This document shows positions 53,228 to 62,469 of a DNA stretch of 64,000 nucleotides, in pieces. A program made the position numbers and the translations under genes. Origin of the DNA: Primorskyibacter sedentarius (GTDB taxonomy: Bacteria; Pseudomonadota; Alphaproteobacteria; Rhodobacterales; Rhodobacteraceae). A model generated the notes under the pieces. The model was given only the letters and a program-made list of their open reading frames with translations. It had not been told where the DNA came from and made no database searches. The stretch covers positions 62,001 to 126,000 of the forward strand of contig NZ_SLZU01000005.1 in the NCBI RefSeq assembly GCF_004342065.1, read 5' to 3'. Each line of letters opens with the position of its first letter. The stretch's first letter is position 1.

Positions 53228-53256
53228 GGACCGGGCGTCGGATTGGCGGCCGGTCC
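53228..53256 (+). terminator. Intercistronic hairpin after the binding-protein gene
   Basis: GGACCGG pairs with CCGGTCC in the 122-nt gap before the first permease gene. It probably stabilises the upstream mRNA or gives partial termination, raising the ratio of binding protein to permease. Confidence 0.5.
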
Positions 53257-53333
53257 ACCCGAAAGATCAAGACCGGCAGGACGATTTCGCCGCCGCTTTC
53301 TCCAATGCTTTTTCACGCCACGGAGCACGCCCC

Positions 53334-54266
53334 ATGACATATGCAACCGTCCCTGATCGACATCCCCCCTCTCCGGGACGTCGTGGCTGGTACAAGCGCA
53401 ACGAGATTGCAGTCACCCCGTGGCTGTTTCTGGCCCCGGCCATCCTGTTCTTCCTGTTTTACGTTATTTTCCCGATATACCAAAGCTTTACCGTCTCTTT
53501 TTACAGCTGGGACGGGCTAAGCGATCCAACCTATGTGGGTCTGGAGAACTACCGCGAGCTGATGGATGACAGCGCGTTCGAGGTGTCGCTCTGGAACAAC
53601 TTCAAATGGTTGGTTCTTTACCTGCTGGCCATCCCGGTGGGGCTGATGATTGCGCTGTTCCTCAACCAGACCGTTACTGGAATTAGACTCTATAAGTCTC
53701 TGTTTTTCTTTCCCTTTGTAATCTCACAGGTGGTTGTCGGGCTGGTCTTCACGTGGTTCTACGATCCGACATTTGGCCTGCTGAATACTTTCCTGGGATG
53801 GTTCGGCCTGCCCACGGTGAACGTGCTGGGGGATCCGACCCTTGCCACTTACGGGATCATCGCGGCGGGGCTGTGGCCACAGACGGCCTATTGCATGATC
53901 CTTTACCTCACAGGCCTGAACGCCGTGGACCCCGAACAGATCGAGGCCGGTCGTTTGGACGGTGCCAAGGGCGCCAGGATGCTGTGGTATATCATCATTC
54001 CGCAGCTCAAACCCGCGACCTTCATCGCCTTTGTCGTGACGATCATCGGGGCGCTGCGTTCGTTTGACCTGATCTCGATCATGACCAATGGCGGACCGTT
54101 CGGACAAACCCGCGTGCTGTCCTTCTACATGTTCGAAAAAGCACTCTCAGAATACGGGTTCCGCATGGGATATGGCGCGGCAATCGCCGTTGTCCTCTTC
54201 CTGATCATGCTCTGCTTCATCGCCTACTTCCTGTGGTCGATGTGGAAAGAAGAGAAGGGCCACTAG
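53334..54266 (+). CDS. Sugar ABC transporter permease, MalF/UgpA-like
   Basis: A 310-aa inner-membrane protein with six hydrophobic segments (VTPWLFLAPAILFFLFYVIF, FFPFVISQVVVGLVFTWF, AIAVVLFLIMLCFIAYFLW among them). The EAA loop, EAGRLDGAKGARMLWYIIIP, contacts the ATPase. GGAG lies upstream of the ATG. It pairs with the permease encoded 1 nt downstream. Confidence 0.93.
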   Translation: MTYATVPDRHPPSPGRRGWYKRNEIAVTPWLFLAPAILFFLFYVIFPIYQSFTVSFYSWDGLSDPTYVGLENYRELMDDSAFEVSLWNNFKWLVLYLLAIPVGLMIALFLNQTVTGIRLYKSLFFFPFVISQVVVGLVFTWFYDPTFGLLNTFLGWFGLPTVNVLGDPTLATYGIIAAGLWPQTAYCMILYLTGLNAVDPEQIEAGRLDGAKGARMLWYIIIPQLKPATFIAFVVTIIGALRSFDLISIMTNGGPFGQTRVLSFYMFEKALSEYGFRMGYGAAIAVVLFLIMLCFIAYFLWSMWKEEKGH

Positions 54267-54267
54267 G

Positions 54268-55116
54268 ATGTTCCCCAGACCGATTGAAAAATCCCCGCGT
54301 GCCTGGCAACTGACCTATCAAGGGTTGCTTCCCATCGCGCTTATCTTCTGGCTGGCCCCGCTGATTGCCGTTGCTGTCTTCTCGATCAAACCGGCCGTGG
54401 ATTTCACCCAAGGCAACTATTGGGGGCTGCCCTCGACTTTCGAAGGCGCGGCCAATTATGGTCAGGTCTTTTTCAACTCTGACATGCCGCGCTACCTGTT
54501 GAATTCGGTGTTCATCACCGTGCCGACGGTGATTGGCGCCGTGGGCCTGTCCTGCATGGCGGGCTTTGCACTTGGCATCTACAGGTTCAAATCCAACCTG
54601 CTGATCTTTTTCATGTTCGTTGCCGGCAACTTCGTCCCCTTCCAGATCCTGATGGTGCCGGTGCGCGACCTGACGCTGGACCTTGGCCTTTACAACACCA
54701 AGACGGGGCTGGTCCTGTTCCATATCGCGTTCCAGACGGGGTTCTGCACGCTGTTCATGCGTAACTTCATCCGTGCCCTGCCCTTCCCCCTGATCGAGGC
54801 CGCGCGCGTCGAAGGCATCGCCGAATGGAAGATCTTCTGGTACATCGTCCTGCCGCTGATGAAGCCCGCGATTGCGGCGCTCAGCGTGTTGATCTTCACC
54901 TTCATCTGGAACGACTATTTCTGGGCGATCGTGCTGACCCAGGGCCCGGAAAGCCAACCGGTCACAGCGGGCATCACCAGCTTCAATGCGCAGTTCCGCG
55001 CCGCCTACCACCTGATGAGCGCCGGTTCCATCGTGGCCGCATTGCCGCCCGTCGCGATGTTCTTCCTGATGCAGAAACACTTTATCGCAGGTCTGACGCT
55101 GGGTGCTGTTAAATGA
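54268..55116 (+). CDS. Sugar ABC transporter permease, MalG/UgpE-like
   Basis: A 282-aa inner-membrane protein with six hydrophobic segments and the EAA loop EAARVEGIAEWKIFWYIVLP, followed by the typical WNDYFWAIVL and PVTAGITSF segments. It starts 1 nt after the partner permease and overlaps the alpha-galactosidase gene by 4 nt, tying transport to intracellular hydrolysis. Confidence 0.93.
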   Translation: MFPRPIEKSPRAWQLTYQGLLPIALIFWLAPLIAVAVFSIKPAVDFTQGNYWGLPSTFEGAANYGQVFFNSDMPRYLLNSVFITVPTVIGAVGLSCMAGFALGIYRFKSNLLIFFMFVAGNFVPFQILMVPVRDLTLDLGLYNTKTGLVLFHIAFQTGFCTLFMRNFIRALPFPLIEAARVEGIAEWKIFWYIVLPLMKPAIAALSVLIFTFIWNDYFWAIVLTQGPESQPVTAGITSFNAQFRAAYHLMSAGSIVAALPPVAMFFLMQKHFIAGLTLGAVK

Positions 55117-57197
55117 TCCGATGCTGGCGCCTTGATGACAGTCGGCAGACACTTGTTCTCGGGTCCACCAAAGATCACCTCGCCGAGGTGGTTTTCTGGG
55201 GTCCGCGTCTGCCGGATGATGAAGATCTGGAAACCTTGTTCCGTGCCAACGGTATCGATGTCACCGGGGGGATGTTGGATTCCAACCCCGAATTGTCGAT
55301 CTGCCCGGAGGCGACGCGCACCTTTCCCGGTCAGCCCGGCCTGATCCTGCGCGACGGCTCTGGCACGCCCTTGTTGCCGAAATTCTGCTTTGCCTCGGCA
55401 GAGCAGAGCACGAACGCGATCACGCTGGCCTTTCGCGACGAGGTGAACGGGCTGACCTATACGGCCAGCTTCGCCATCAATCCCGAAACCCATGTCATAG
55501 AGGCCAAGGCCGTTCTGGAATCGGACAGGCCGACGCATCTGCATTGGCTGTCCGCGCCGGTGTTTCCGGGGCCGCAACTGGCCGACGAGATGATCGATTT
55601 CTCTGGCCGTTGGTGTGGCGAATTCCAGATGAACCGCACGCCCTGGTCCCCCGGCATGCGCTACCGCGAAAACCGCACTGGCCGCACGGGGCACGAACAT
55701 TTCCCCGGCCTCATCCTGCCCTGCCGGGGGGCAACCAATGCCAGCGGTAATGCCTATGCTTTCCATTACGGCTGGTCGGGCGGGCACCGGATGGTGGCCG
55801 AAGAATTGCCCGACGGACGCCGCCAGATTCAGTTCGGCCATGCCGCCCGCGTCGAAAGTGCCGCGCAGACCCGGTTCGAGACGGCGACGCTTTATGCGAT
55901 GTTCTCGGATGACGGGTTGAACGGCTGCGGTGTCGCGTTCCAGCGCCACCTGCGCGATGTCGTGGTCAGCTTTCCCGACCCCGACCGCCCGCGCCCGGTG
56001 CATTACAACTGCTGGGAGGCCGTGTATTTCAATCACAACCTGCCAGAGCTGAAAGAGATCGCCACCATCGCCGCGGGCCTGGGTGCAGAGCGTTTCGTGC
56101 TGGATGATGGCTGGTTCGGCAATCGTGATGACGACACCCGCGCCCTGTCGGACTGGGAGGTTGATCCGCGCAAATACCCAGACGGTCTGACCCCGCTGAT
56201 CGAGCATTGCCATGCCGAGGGGATGACCTTTGGCATCTGGTTTGAGCCCGAGATGATCAACCCCGACAGCGACATCCACCGCAAGCATCCTGACTGGGCC
56301 CTGGGCGGTGAGGATCAGATCCTTGGCCGCTACCAGAAGGCGCTGAACATGGCCTTGCCCGAGGTGCGCGATTTCCTGTTCGAGCGGATCGGAAAGGTGC
56401 TGGCCGATCACGACATTGACTATATCAAGTGGGACCATAACCGCGTCCTGCCACTGCCCGATGCGGCGCAGACCCGTGGCTCTTACCAGTTGATCGACCG
56501 GCTACGCGCGGCCTATCCGGGGACGGAGATCGAGAGCTGTGCCTCTGGTGGCGGGCGGATCGACTTTGGCATTCTGGGCCGCACCCATCGTGTCTGGCTG
56601 TCCGACAGTAATGACGCGATCGAACGGTTGCGGATGCAGCACAATGCCGCGATTTTCCTGCCGATGGCCGTGACAGGCAGCCATGTCGGCCCGCGCGTCT
56701 GCCACACCTCGGGGCGCACGCTTGGCATCCGCTTCCGCGCTTGGGTCGCGGCGCAGCGGCATATGGGGTTCGAAATGGACCCGCGCGAACTGAACGAGGA
56801 CGAGGCGCAGGTGCTGCGCGATGTCACCTCTTGGTGGAAGCGGAACCGCGACTGGATGTTCCGCGCCGATATTCTGCGTCTGGATAGCCCCGACCCCGCC
56901 GTGATTGCAGAACAGCATTTGGCCGAAGGCGGCGGGCGTTTTGTGGTCTTTGCGGGCAAGGCGGAGACGTCGAAACAGATCGCCCCCCGGCCGCTGCAAC
57001 TGACCCGGCTTAGCCACGATGCCATGTACCGGATCGAATTGATCAATCGCGAGGATGCCTCTCATCTCTCGCGCGGCGACCAGATCCTGAAATCGAAGGC
57101 GATCACGGTCAGTGGCGGTTATCTGATGAACCACGGGCTGACCTTGCCGTGGAGCTTTCCTGAAACGATGTGGGTTATCGAAGGGACGCTGGTTTGA
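55113..57197 (+). CDS. Alpha-galactosidase, glycoside hydrolase family 36
   Basis: A 694-aa cytoplasmic enzyme without signal peptide. GH36 motifs are RFVLDDGWFG, GIWFEPEMINPDS, the nucleophile Asp441 in YIKWDHNR and the acid/base Asp501 in LSDSNDAIERLRMQ, with CASGGGRIDFG between them. It hydrolyses terminal alpha-galactosyl bonds such as those in melibiose, raffinose or floridoside. The start overlaps the permease stop by 4 nt. Galactose released here feeds the galK-galT-galE genes on the other arm of the locus. Confidence 0.96.
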   Translation: MIRCWRLDDSRQTLVLGSTKDHLAEVVFWGPRLPDDEDLETLFRANGIDVTGGMLDSNPELSICPEATRTFPGQPGLILRDGSGTPLLPKFCFASAEQSTNAITLAFRDEVNGLTYTASFAINPETHVIEAKAVLESDRPTHLHWLSAPVFPGPQLADEMIDFSGRWCGEFQMNRTPWSPGMRYRENRTGRTGHEHFPGLILPCRGATNASGNAYAFHYGWSGGHRMVAEELPDGRRQIQFGHAARVESAAQTRFETATLYAMFSDDGLNGCGVAFQRHLRDVVVSFPDPDRPRPVHYNCWEAVYFNHNLPELKEIATIAAGLGAERFVLDDGWFGNRDDDTRALSDWEVDPRKYPDGLTPLIEHCHAEGMTFGIWFEPEMINPDSDIHRKHPDWALGGEDQILGRYQKALNMALPEVRDFLFERIGKVLADHDIDYIKWDHNRVLPLPDAAQTRGSYQLIDRLRAAYPGTEIESCASGGGRIDFGILGRTHRVWLSDSNDAIERLRMQHNAAIFLPMAVTGSHVGPRVCHTSGRTLGIRFRAWVAAQRHMGFEMDPRELNEDEAQVLRDVTSWWKRNRDWMFRADILRLDSPDPAVIAEQHLAEGGGRFVVFAGKAETSKQIAPRPLQLTRLSHDAMYRIELINREDASHLSRGDQILKSKAITVSGGYLMNHGLTLPWSFPETMWVIEGTLV

Positions 57198-57219
57198 ACT
57201 CGCGCCAAGCGGCGAGACT

Positions 57220-57657
57220 TCAGACCAGAGAGCAGCGCAGGAACCAACGGGTATGCTCTGCCGGTTCCTGGCCGGGGTCGTTCTTCAGTGACGCAAACAC
57301 GTCATACCCACACCGCTCGTAAAACACGCGCGCGGCGGCGCTGGAAGTGTCGAGCCAGCTTGCATGGCACCCCCGGTCCCGCGCCAGAGCATGGGCGTGT
57401 TCGAGCAAAGCGCGGCCCTGCCCGGCACGCCGACACCCGGCTGCGACCCACAGCATGTTCACATGCAGCCAACCATAGGAGGTCGTGGCTTCAAGCCCTG
57501 CGCCAAGCTGCCCCTGCGCGGCATCCACGCAAAGGCTGATGCGGCTGTTGATGCCTTGCCGGGCAGATCCCCTGAGATCGGCAAGCAAGGCATTTTCCAG
57601 TGCTTCCGGAAATCCGGGCCTCTTCGATGCGTCGCGGATCTCTGTCAGGCGAGCCAT
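57220..57657 (-). CDS. GNAT-family N-acetyltransferase
   Basis: A 145-aa protein with the GNAT core: LHVNMLWVAAGCRRAGQGRALLEHAHAL contains the acetyl-CoA-binding RxxGxG/A turn, and SSAARVFYERCGYDVF is the C-terminal helix-strand. Its ATG lies inside the end of the isomerase gene (13-nt overlap), so it is the last gene of that operon. The acetyl acceptor is unknown; sugar, amine or protein targets are possible. Confidence 0.88.
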   Translation of the reverse strand: MARLTEIRDASKRPGFPEALENALLADLRGSARQGINSRISLCVDAAQGQLGAGLEATTSYGWLHVNMLWVAAGCRRAGQGRALLEHAHALARDRGCHASWLDTSSAAARVFYERCGYDVFASLKNDPGQEPAEHTRWFLRCSLV

Positions 57658-58331
57658 TCGCGGTAGTCGCTGACCAGCAGGTGCTTGGGGTCCACGTCTT
57701 CCTCGATCGTGGCGAAACGGCCAATCGGCTCGCGGAAGATATTGTCGGTCTCGTCGTCATTTACGGTCGAAACCTCACCCACCAGCACATCGCCGCCTTC
57801 GCCCCAGAAGGCATGCCAGTCGCCGGGCATCAGGGTCACGCTTTCGCCGGGAGCCAGCTTCAGCTTGTCGCCCGGCGCGTAGTCACGCCGGATACCGTCG
57901 CAATAGACTGTGCCACCGCGGGATGCGTCGAAATTGCCATCCGCGTCAGACCCGAACAGCTCGACCACCAGCGTCGCGCCGCCCCGGTTGATGATATCCT
58001 CGGCCTTGATGACATGCGTGTGCATCGGGCTGAGCTGGTCCTGCCGCGAGATCAGCAGCTTCTCGGCATAGCACATGCCGCCGCCGCGCTGCAGATCGGC
58101 CAGTCGACCATTGCGCAGGGTAAAGAGGAACAGGCCCATCTTATCGAAATCCCCTGCCCCGTAGTCGGTAATGTCCCAGCCGCAGCGCGCCTCGATCACG
58201 TTGCGCGCCTCGTCCTTGCGGGCCTTGAACTCGTCCGGCGTCCAATAGGCAAACGGGGGAAGGACAAACCCGTGGTGGCGGATCATGTCATCGGCCGCCA
58301 GCAGGATTTCATTGATGCGTGAGCGTTTCAT
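57645..58331 (-). CDS. D-lyxose/D-mannose ketol-isomerase family
   Basis: A 228-aa cupin-type aldose-ketose isomerase. The metal ligands of the family are in place: His104 and His106 (MHTHVIKAEDI), Glu111 and His173 (PGDWHAFWG), plus the conserved GEVSTVNDDETDN. Known members interconvert D-lyxose with D-xylulose and D-mannose with D-fructose. Next to a GH63-type glycosylglycerate hydrolase, the mannose-fructose reaction is the more likely one. The start overlaps the hydrolase stop by 4 nt. Confidence 0.9.
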   Translation of the reverse strand: MKRSRINEILLAADDMIRHHGFVLPPFAYWTPDEFKARKDEARNVIEARCGWDITDYGAGDFDKMGLFLFTLRNGRLADLQRGGGMCYAEKLLISRQDQLSPMHTHVIKAEDIINRGGATLVVELFGSDADGNFDASRGGTVYCDGIRRDYAPGDKLKLAPGESVTLMPGDWHAFWGEGGDVLVGEVSTVNDDETDNIFREPIGRFATIEEDVDPKHLLVSDYREWLA

Positions 58332-59608
58332 GCAGCTACCTTATGCGTTTCAAGAATCTCGATCACCATGGCCGCAGTCCAGGTGAAATGCGCCCCGCCA
58401 CAAGGTTCGGCGGTGATCGGGTCGTGATATTCGGCAAAGCCGCTGGTTTCAATAAGCCGCAGACAGTCGCCCATGATCCGGTCTACCATCCTTGTTTCGC
58501 CTGCCTGTTCCAACCCGTCGGAAATCATGTAGTTCACGATCAGCCAGACCGGGCCGCGCCAGTACCGAAGACCCTCGAATTCCGGGGCGGCCGGATCGTG
58601 GCTGGGGATAAGATATTCGCAGCTTTCGGCCAAAGTCTCGATCCGGCGGCTGATGGCTGCGGCACGCTCTTTCGGGATGGGCGCAAAGACCCCCAGGATC
58701 CCACCAATCGACGGGCTGTCGACCACATCGCCTGTGGTCCGATCTAGACAAAGATACTGTCCCAGCTTTTCGTCCCAAAGCGTCTCCATCGCGGCGACGC
58801 CCTTGTCGGCCATGGCCCGTGACTGCGCCGCGATTTCGACCATCCCCAACCGGCCCGCCAGATCGGCAACTTTGTGGCAGGAGCGGATCAGGATCGCGTT
58901 GAAGCCGGGATCGACCATCTGGAAGGGCGAGGCATCATGCAGCTTGCTGTTGTCCCAGTTCAGGCTGCGGAACTTCTGCACCAGCCAGATATAGCGCCTG
59001 TACTGGTCATCCGTAGGCCGATGCGCCGGGTTGGCGTGGGTGGTGTCGCGGCGGGTGAAGGTGCCCACGCCTTCCGTCGGCACACGTTCAAAGGCAGCGT
59101 CCCAGTCGACCGAGTTGTCGCGACCGGATTCCCATGGATGCAAAAGCGCAACAAGGCCAGTGCTTTGCGGGTCGCGGCTGCGGTAGAACCACTGATGCCA
59201 CGCGTGGATCTTCGGCAGCAAGGCGCGGGCCTTCTCTGATGCAAGCGCCTTGTCCTTTGCGCGGTCGTGGATGCGGCAGACAGCAAACCCCGCAACGGGG
59301 GGCTGTGTGATGCCTGTCGTCGGCACGTCGCGGCCCGTGCCCCATACGTCCGGCCCCGGAAAATAGCCGTCATCAGGTTGGTGAAAGATGATATGCGGCA
59401 CCATGCCGTCATCCCATTGATGGGCCATCAGGGTGTCAATTTCTGTCCATGCACGCGGCTCGTCATATTGCGAAAAGCCAAGTGCACTGAGCGCGGAATC
59501 CCAGTTCCACTGAAACGGGTAAAGCCCATGGGTGGGCACCGTATATGTCCCGCGGTCATTGTCGGTCATCACCTGACGGGCGTGGTCCATCATATCTTGT
59601 CTGTTCAT
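58328..59608 (-). CDS. GH63-type hydrolase, mannosylglycerate/glucosylglycerate hydrolase-like
   Basis: A 426-aa cytoplasmic (alpha/alpha)6-barrel enzyme. ATG 59608 is chosen, with AAGGTG upstream; the GTG at 59611 is adjacent. Features shared with bacterial MgH/GgH enzymes are YPFQWNWDSAL, the segment HPWESGRDNSVDWD (general acid Asp), YWRGPVWLIVNYM and EYHDPITAEPCG with the second acidic residue. Such enzymes release mannose or glucose plus glycerate from compatible solutes. The isomerase and ABC transporter around it support a mannosylglycerate route; specificity is not proven by sequence. Confidence 0.82.
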   Translation of the reverse strand: MNRQDMMDHARQVMTDNDRGTYTVPTHGLYPFQWNWDSALSALGFSQYDEPRAWTEIDTLMAHQWDDGMVPHIIFHQPDDGYFPGPDVWGTGRDVPTTGITQPPVAGFAVCRIHDRAKDKALASEKARALLPKIHAWHQWFYRSRDPQSTGLVALLHPWESGRDNSVDWDAAFERVPTEGVGTFTRRDTTHANPAHRPTDDQYRRYIWLVQKFRSLNWDNSKLHDASPFQMVDPGFNAILIRSCHKVADLAGRLGMVEIAAQSRAMADKGVAAMETLWDEKLGQYLCLDRTTGDVVDSPSIGGILGVFAPIPKERAAAISRRIETLAESCEYLIPSHDPAAPEFEGLRYWRGPVWLIVNYMISDGLEQAGETRMVDRIMGDCLRLIETSGFAEYHDPITAEPCGGAHFTWTAAMVIEILETHKVAA

Positions 59609-59617
59609 CACATCACC

Positions 59618-60661
<1,044 letters not shown>

Positions 60662-60693
60662 TTGTCTGGCTCCTTTATCTGGACGCGCCCCGC

Positions 60694-61533
60694 TTAGCGG
60701 TTCGCGATACCCCACATGGCAAACAGGTATTTGCGCACGGCGAAGATGAAGATCAGGGCGGGTACGACGAGGATGAACCCACCCGCAAACTTCAGATGCA
60801 GTGGCGAGGTGTCGAGGTTCTGAAGCAGGAACGCGGTCAGGGTCCGGTTCTCGATGGTCAGTACCGCGGCGGCGAACACTTCGTTCCACGAGATCACGAA
60901 GGCGAAGATGGCGCTGGCCGTGATACCGGGAAGGATGAGCGGCAGAACCACTTTGGTAAACGCCGTCAGCCGCGTGCAGCCAAGGGTCCAAGCCGCCTCT
61001 TCCAGCTCTATCGGGATGCCCGAAAACAGCGAGAAGGTGATCAGCACGGCGAAGGGAATGGCAAGCGTTGTATGCACCAGCGCCAGACCGAAGGCCGTGT
61101 CGTCCAGCCCGGTCCGGATGAAGAGAACCGCCAGCGGCAACGCCAGAAGCGGCAGCGGAAAGGCGCGGGTCAGCAGGATCAGCAGCCGGAACAGGCCTTT
61201 GCCCGGAAAGTCAAACCGCGACAGTGCATAGCCCGCAGGCGCCCCGATGGCGATAGACATGATCATCGTCAGACCTGCCACCACGACCGAGTTCTTCAGC
61301 GCCGTCAGAATCCCCGCAAAGCCGGCAAAGAAGGTAAGGCTGCCAAGGTCGAATTCCGGGATGAACGGCTTGGGAAAGCTGGTCACCGTTTCCGGTGACG
61401 AGAGCGTGTTGATCAGCAAAAAGTAGATCGGCACGATCACCCAGGCGCATAGCAGCACGACCGCAGAGATATACAGGAACCGCGCGGGTTTGCGTGTATC
61501 GGCGCCCAGATCACTTGCAACAGCATCGGTCAT
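60694..61533 (-). CDS. Sugar ABC transporter permease, MalG-like
   Basis: A 279-aa inner-membrane protein with six hydrophobic segments (for example FLYISAVVLLCAWVIVPIYF, LILLTRAFPLPLLALPLAVL) and the EAA loop EEAAWTLGCTRLTAFTKVVLP, followed by SWNEVFAAAVLTI. It overlaps the first permease gene by 4 nt and is 32 nt before the ATPase gene. Confidence 0.93.
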   Translation of the reverse strand: MTDAVASDLGADTRKPARFLYISAVVLLCAWVIVPIYFLLINTLSSPETVTSFPKPFIPEFDLGSLTFFAGFAGILTALKNSVVVAGLTMIMSIAIGAPAGYALSRFDFPGKGLFRLLILLTRAFPLPLLALPLAVLFIRTGLDDTAFGLALVHTTLAIPFAVLITFSLFSGIPIELEEAAWTLGCTRLTAFTKVVLPLILPGITASAIFAFVISWNEVFAAAVLTIENRTLTAFLLQNLDTSPLHLKFAGGFILVVPALIFIFAVRKYLFAMWGIANR

Positions 61534-62375
61534 ATCGAGGCTCCTTTCGGGACGCGCAGGACGCGCAGGATGATCAGGGTAAAGCCGATGGAGATCGCCA
61601 GGATGATCAGCGCCATCGCAGCTGCGGCCCGGTTATTGAGAAGGTCGAACTGGTAGGAATAGGTCTCGCCCATGAGAACCGGGAAGAGCGTTCCGCCAAG
61701 CGCCGCGACCACCGCGAAGATCTCGAATGCGAGGATCACACGCAGCACCAGCGCTGTTTGCAGGCTGGGCCGCAGCAACGGCAGGGTAATGCGCAGGAAC
61801 CGTTTCCAGGGCGACGCGCCAAAGACCTCGGCCGCTTCGTAATATTCCTTGGGGATCAGGCCAATCCCGGCCACAAGGATCACCAGCATGATCGCGGTCG
61901 CCCGCCAGATCTCTGCCAGGGCAATGGCCAGGAAGACAATGCCGGGGTTCTGATAGGAAAGCAGGTTTAGGGGTTTGTCGATCAGGCCCATCCCGCTCAT
62001 CATCGAGTTGAGAAAGCCGGACTGGTCAAAGATCGCCAGCCAAATGATCCCGGCGGCAAGATCTGAAATCCCCAGCGGAATGGTCCAGATGTAAAGGACG
62101 ATGTCCCGCCCCTTTTGCATCCTGGTGACCATCGTCGCCATCAGCAGCGCCAGCGCCAGCTGCACCGGGACAACCGCGGCTGCCAGAAGCAGCGTGTTTT
62201 TCAGGGAAATCGGAAATTTCCAGTGCGAGGTAATTTCGCGGAAATTCTCTAATGTGAAATTCGACCCGTCACTGAAGGCTTGCTGCGCAACCAAGACAAA
62301 GGGGTACAGGAAAAACACGCACAGAAACAGTGTGACAGGCAGGATCAGGACGTACGGCAATATCCCAGCGTTCAT
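61530..62375 (-). CDS. Sugar ABC transporter permease, MalF-like
   Basis: A 281-aa inner-membrane protein with about six hydrophobic segments, starting MNAGILPYVLILPVTLFLCVFF. The EAA loop is YEAAEVFGASPWKRFLRITLP. It is separated from the binding-protein gene by a 94-nt gap that contains a strong hairpin. Confidence 0.93.
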   Translation of the reverse strand: MNAGILPYVLILPVTLFLCVFFLYPFVLVAQQAFSDGSNFTLENFREITSHWKFPISLKNTLLLAAAVVPVQLALALLMATMVTRMQKGRDIVLYIWTIPLGISDLAAGIIWLAIFDQSGFLNSMMSGMGLIDKPLNLLSYQNPGIVFLAIALAEIWRATAIMLVILVAGIGLIPKEYYEAAEVFGASPWKRFLRITLPLLRPSLQTALVLRVILAFEIFAVVAALGGTLFPVLMGETYSYQFDLLNNRAAAAMALIILAISIGFTLIILRVLRVPKGASI

Positions 62376-62429
62376 CGCTGCGCTCCTATCTGGCGCTCCA
62401 GCGCCGACTGGTTGGGGAGAGAGAGAGGT

Positions 62430-62453
62430 GTCCGGGCCCCATCAGGCCCGGAC
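62430..62453 (-). terminator. Strong intercistronic hairpin after the binding-protein gene
   Basis: GTCCGGGCC pairs perfectly with GGCCCGGAC (9 bp) around the loop CCATCA, 16 nt beyond the binding-protein stop. It is the strongest of the three hairpins found after binding-protein genes here and fits mRNA stabilisation or partial termination. Confidence 0.65.
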
Positions 62454-62469
62454 GGAAGGTCTTGTCAGG

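Noticed and set aside
60662-60991. N-terminal extension of the ATPase gene at 59618-60661
   Set aside because: It runs in another frame through the permease gene and gives His/Arg-rich non-protein-like sequence; the ATG at 60661 has a good ribosome site.
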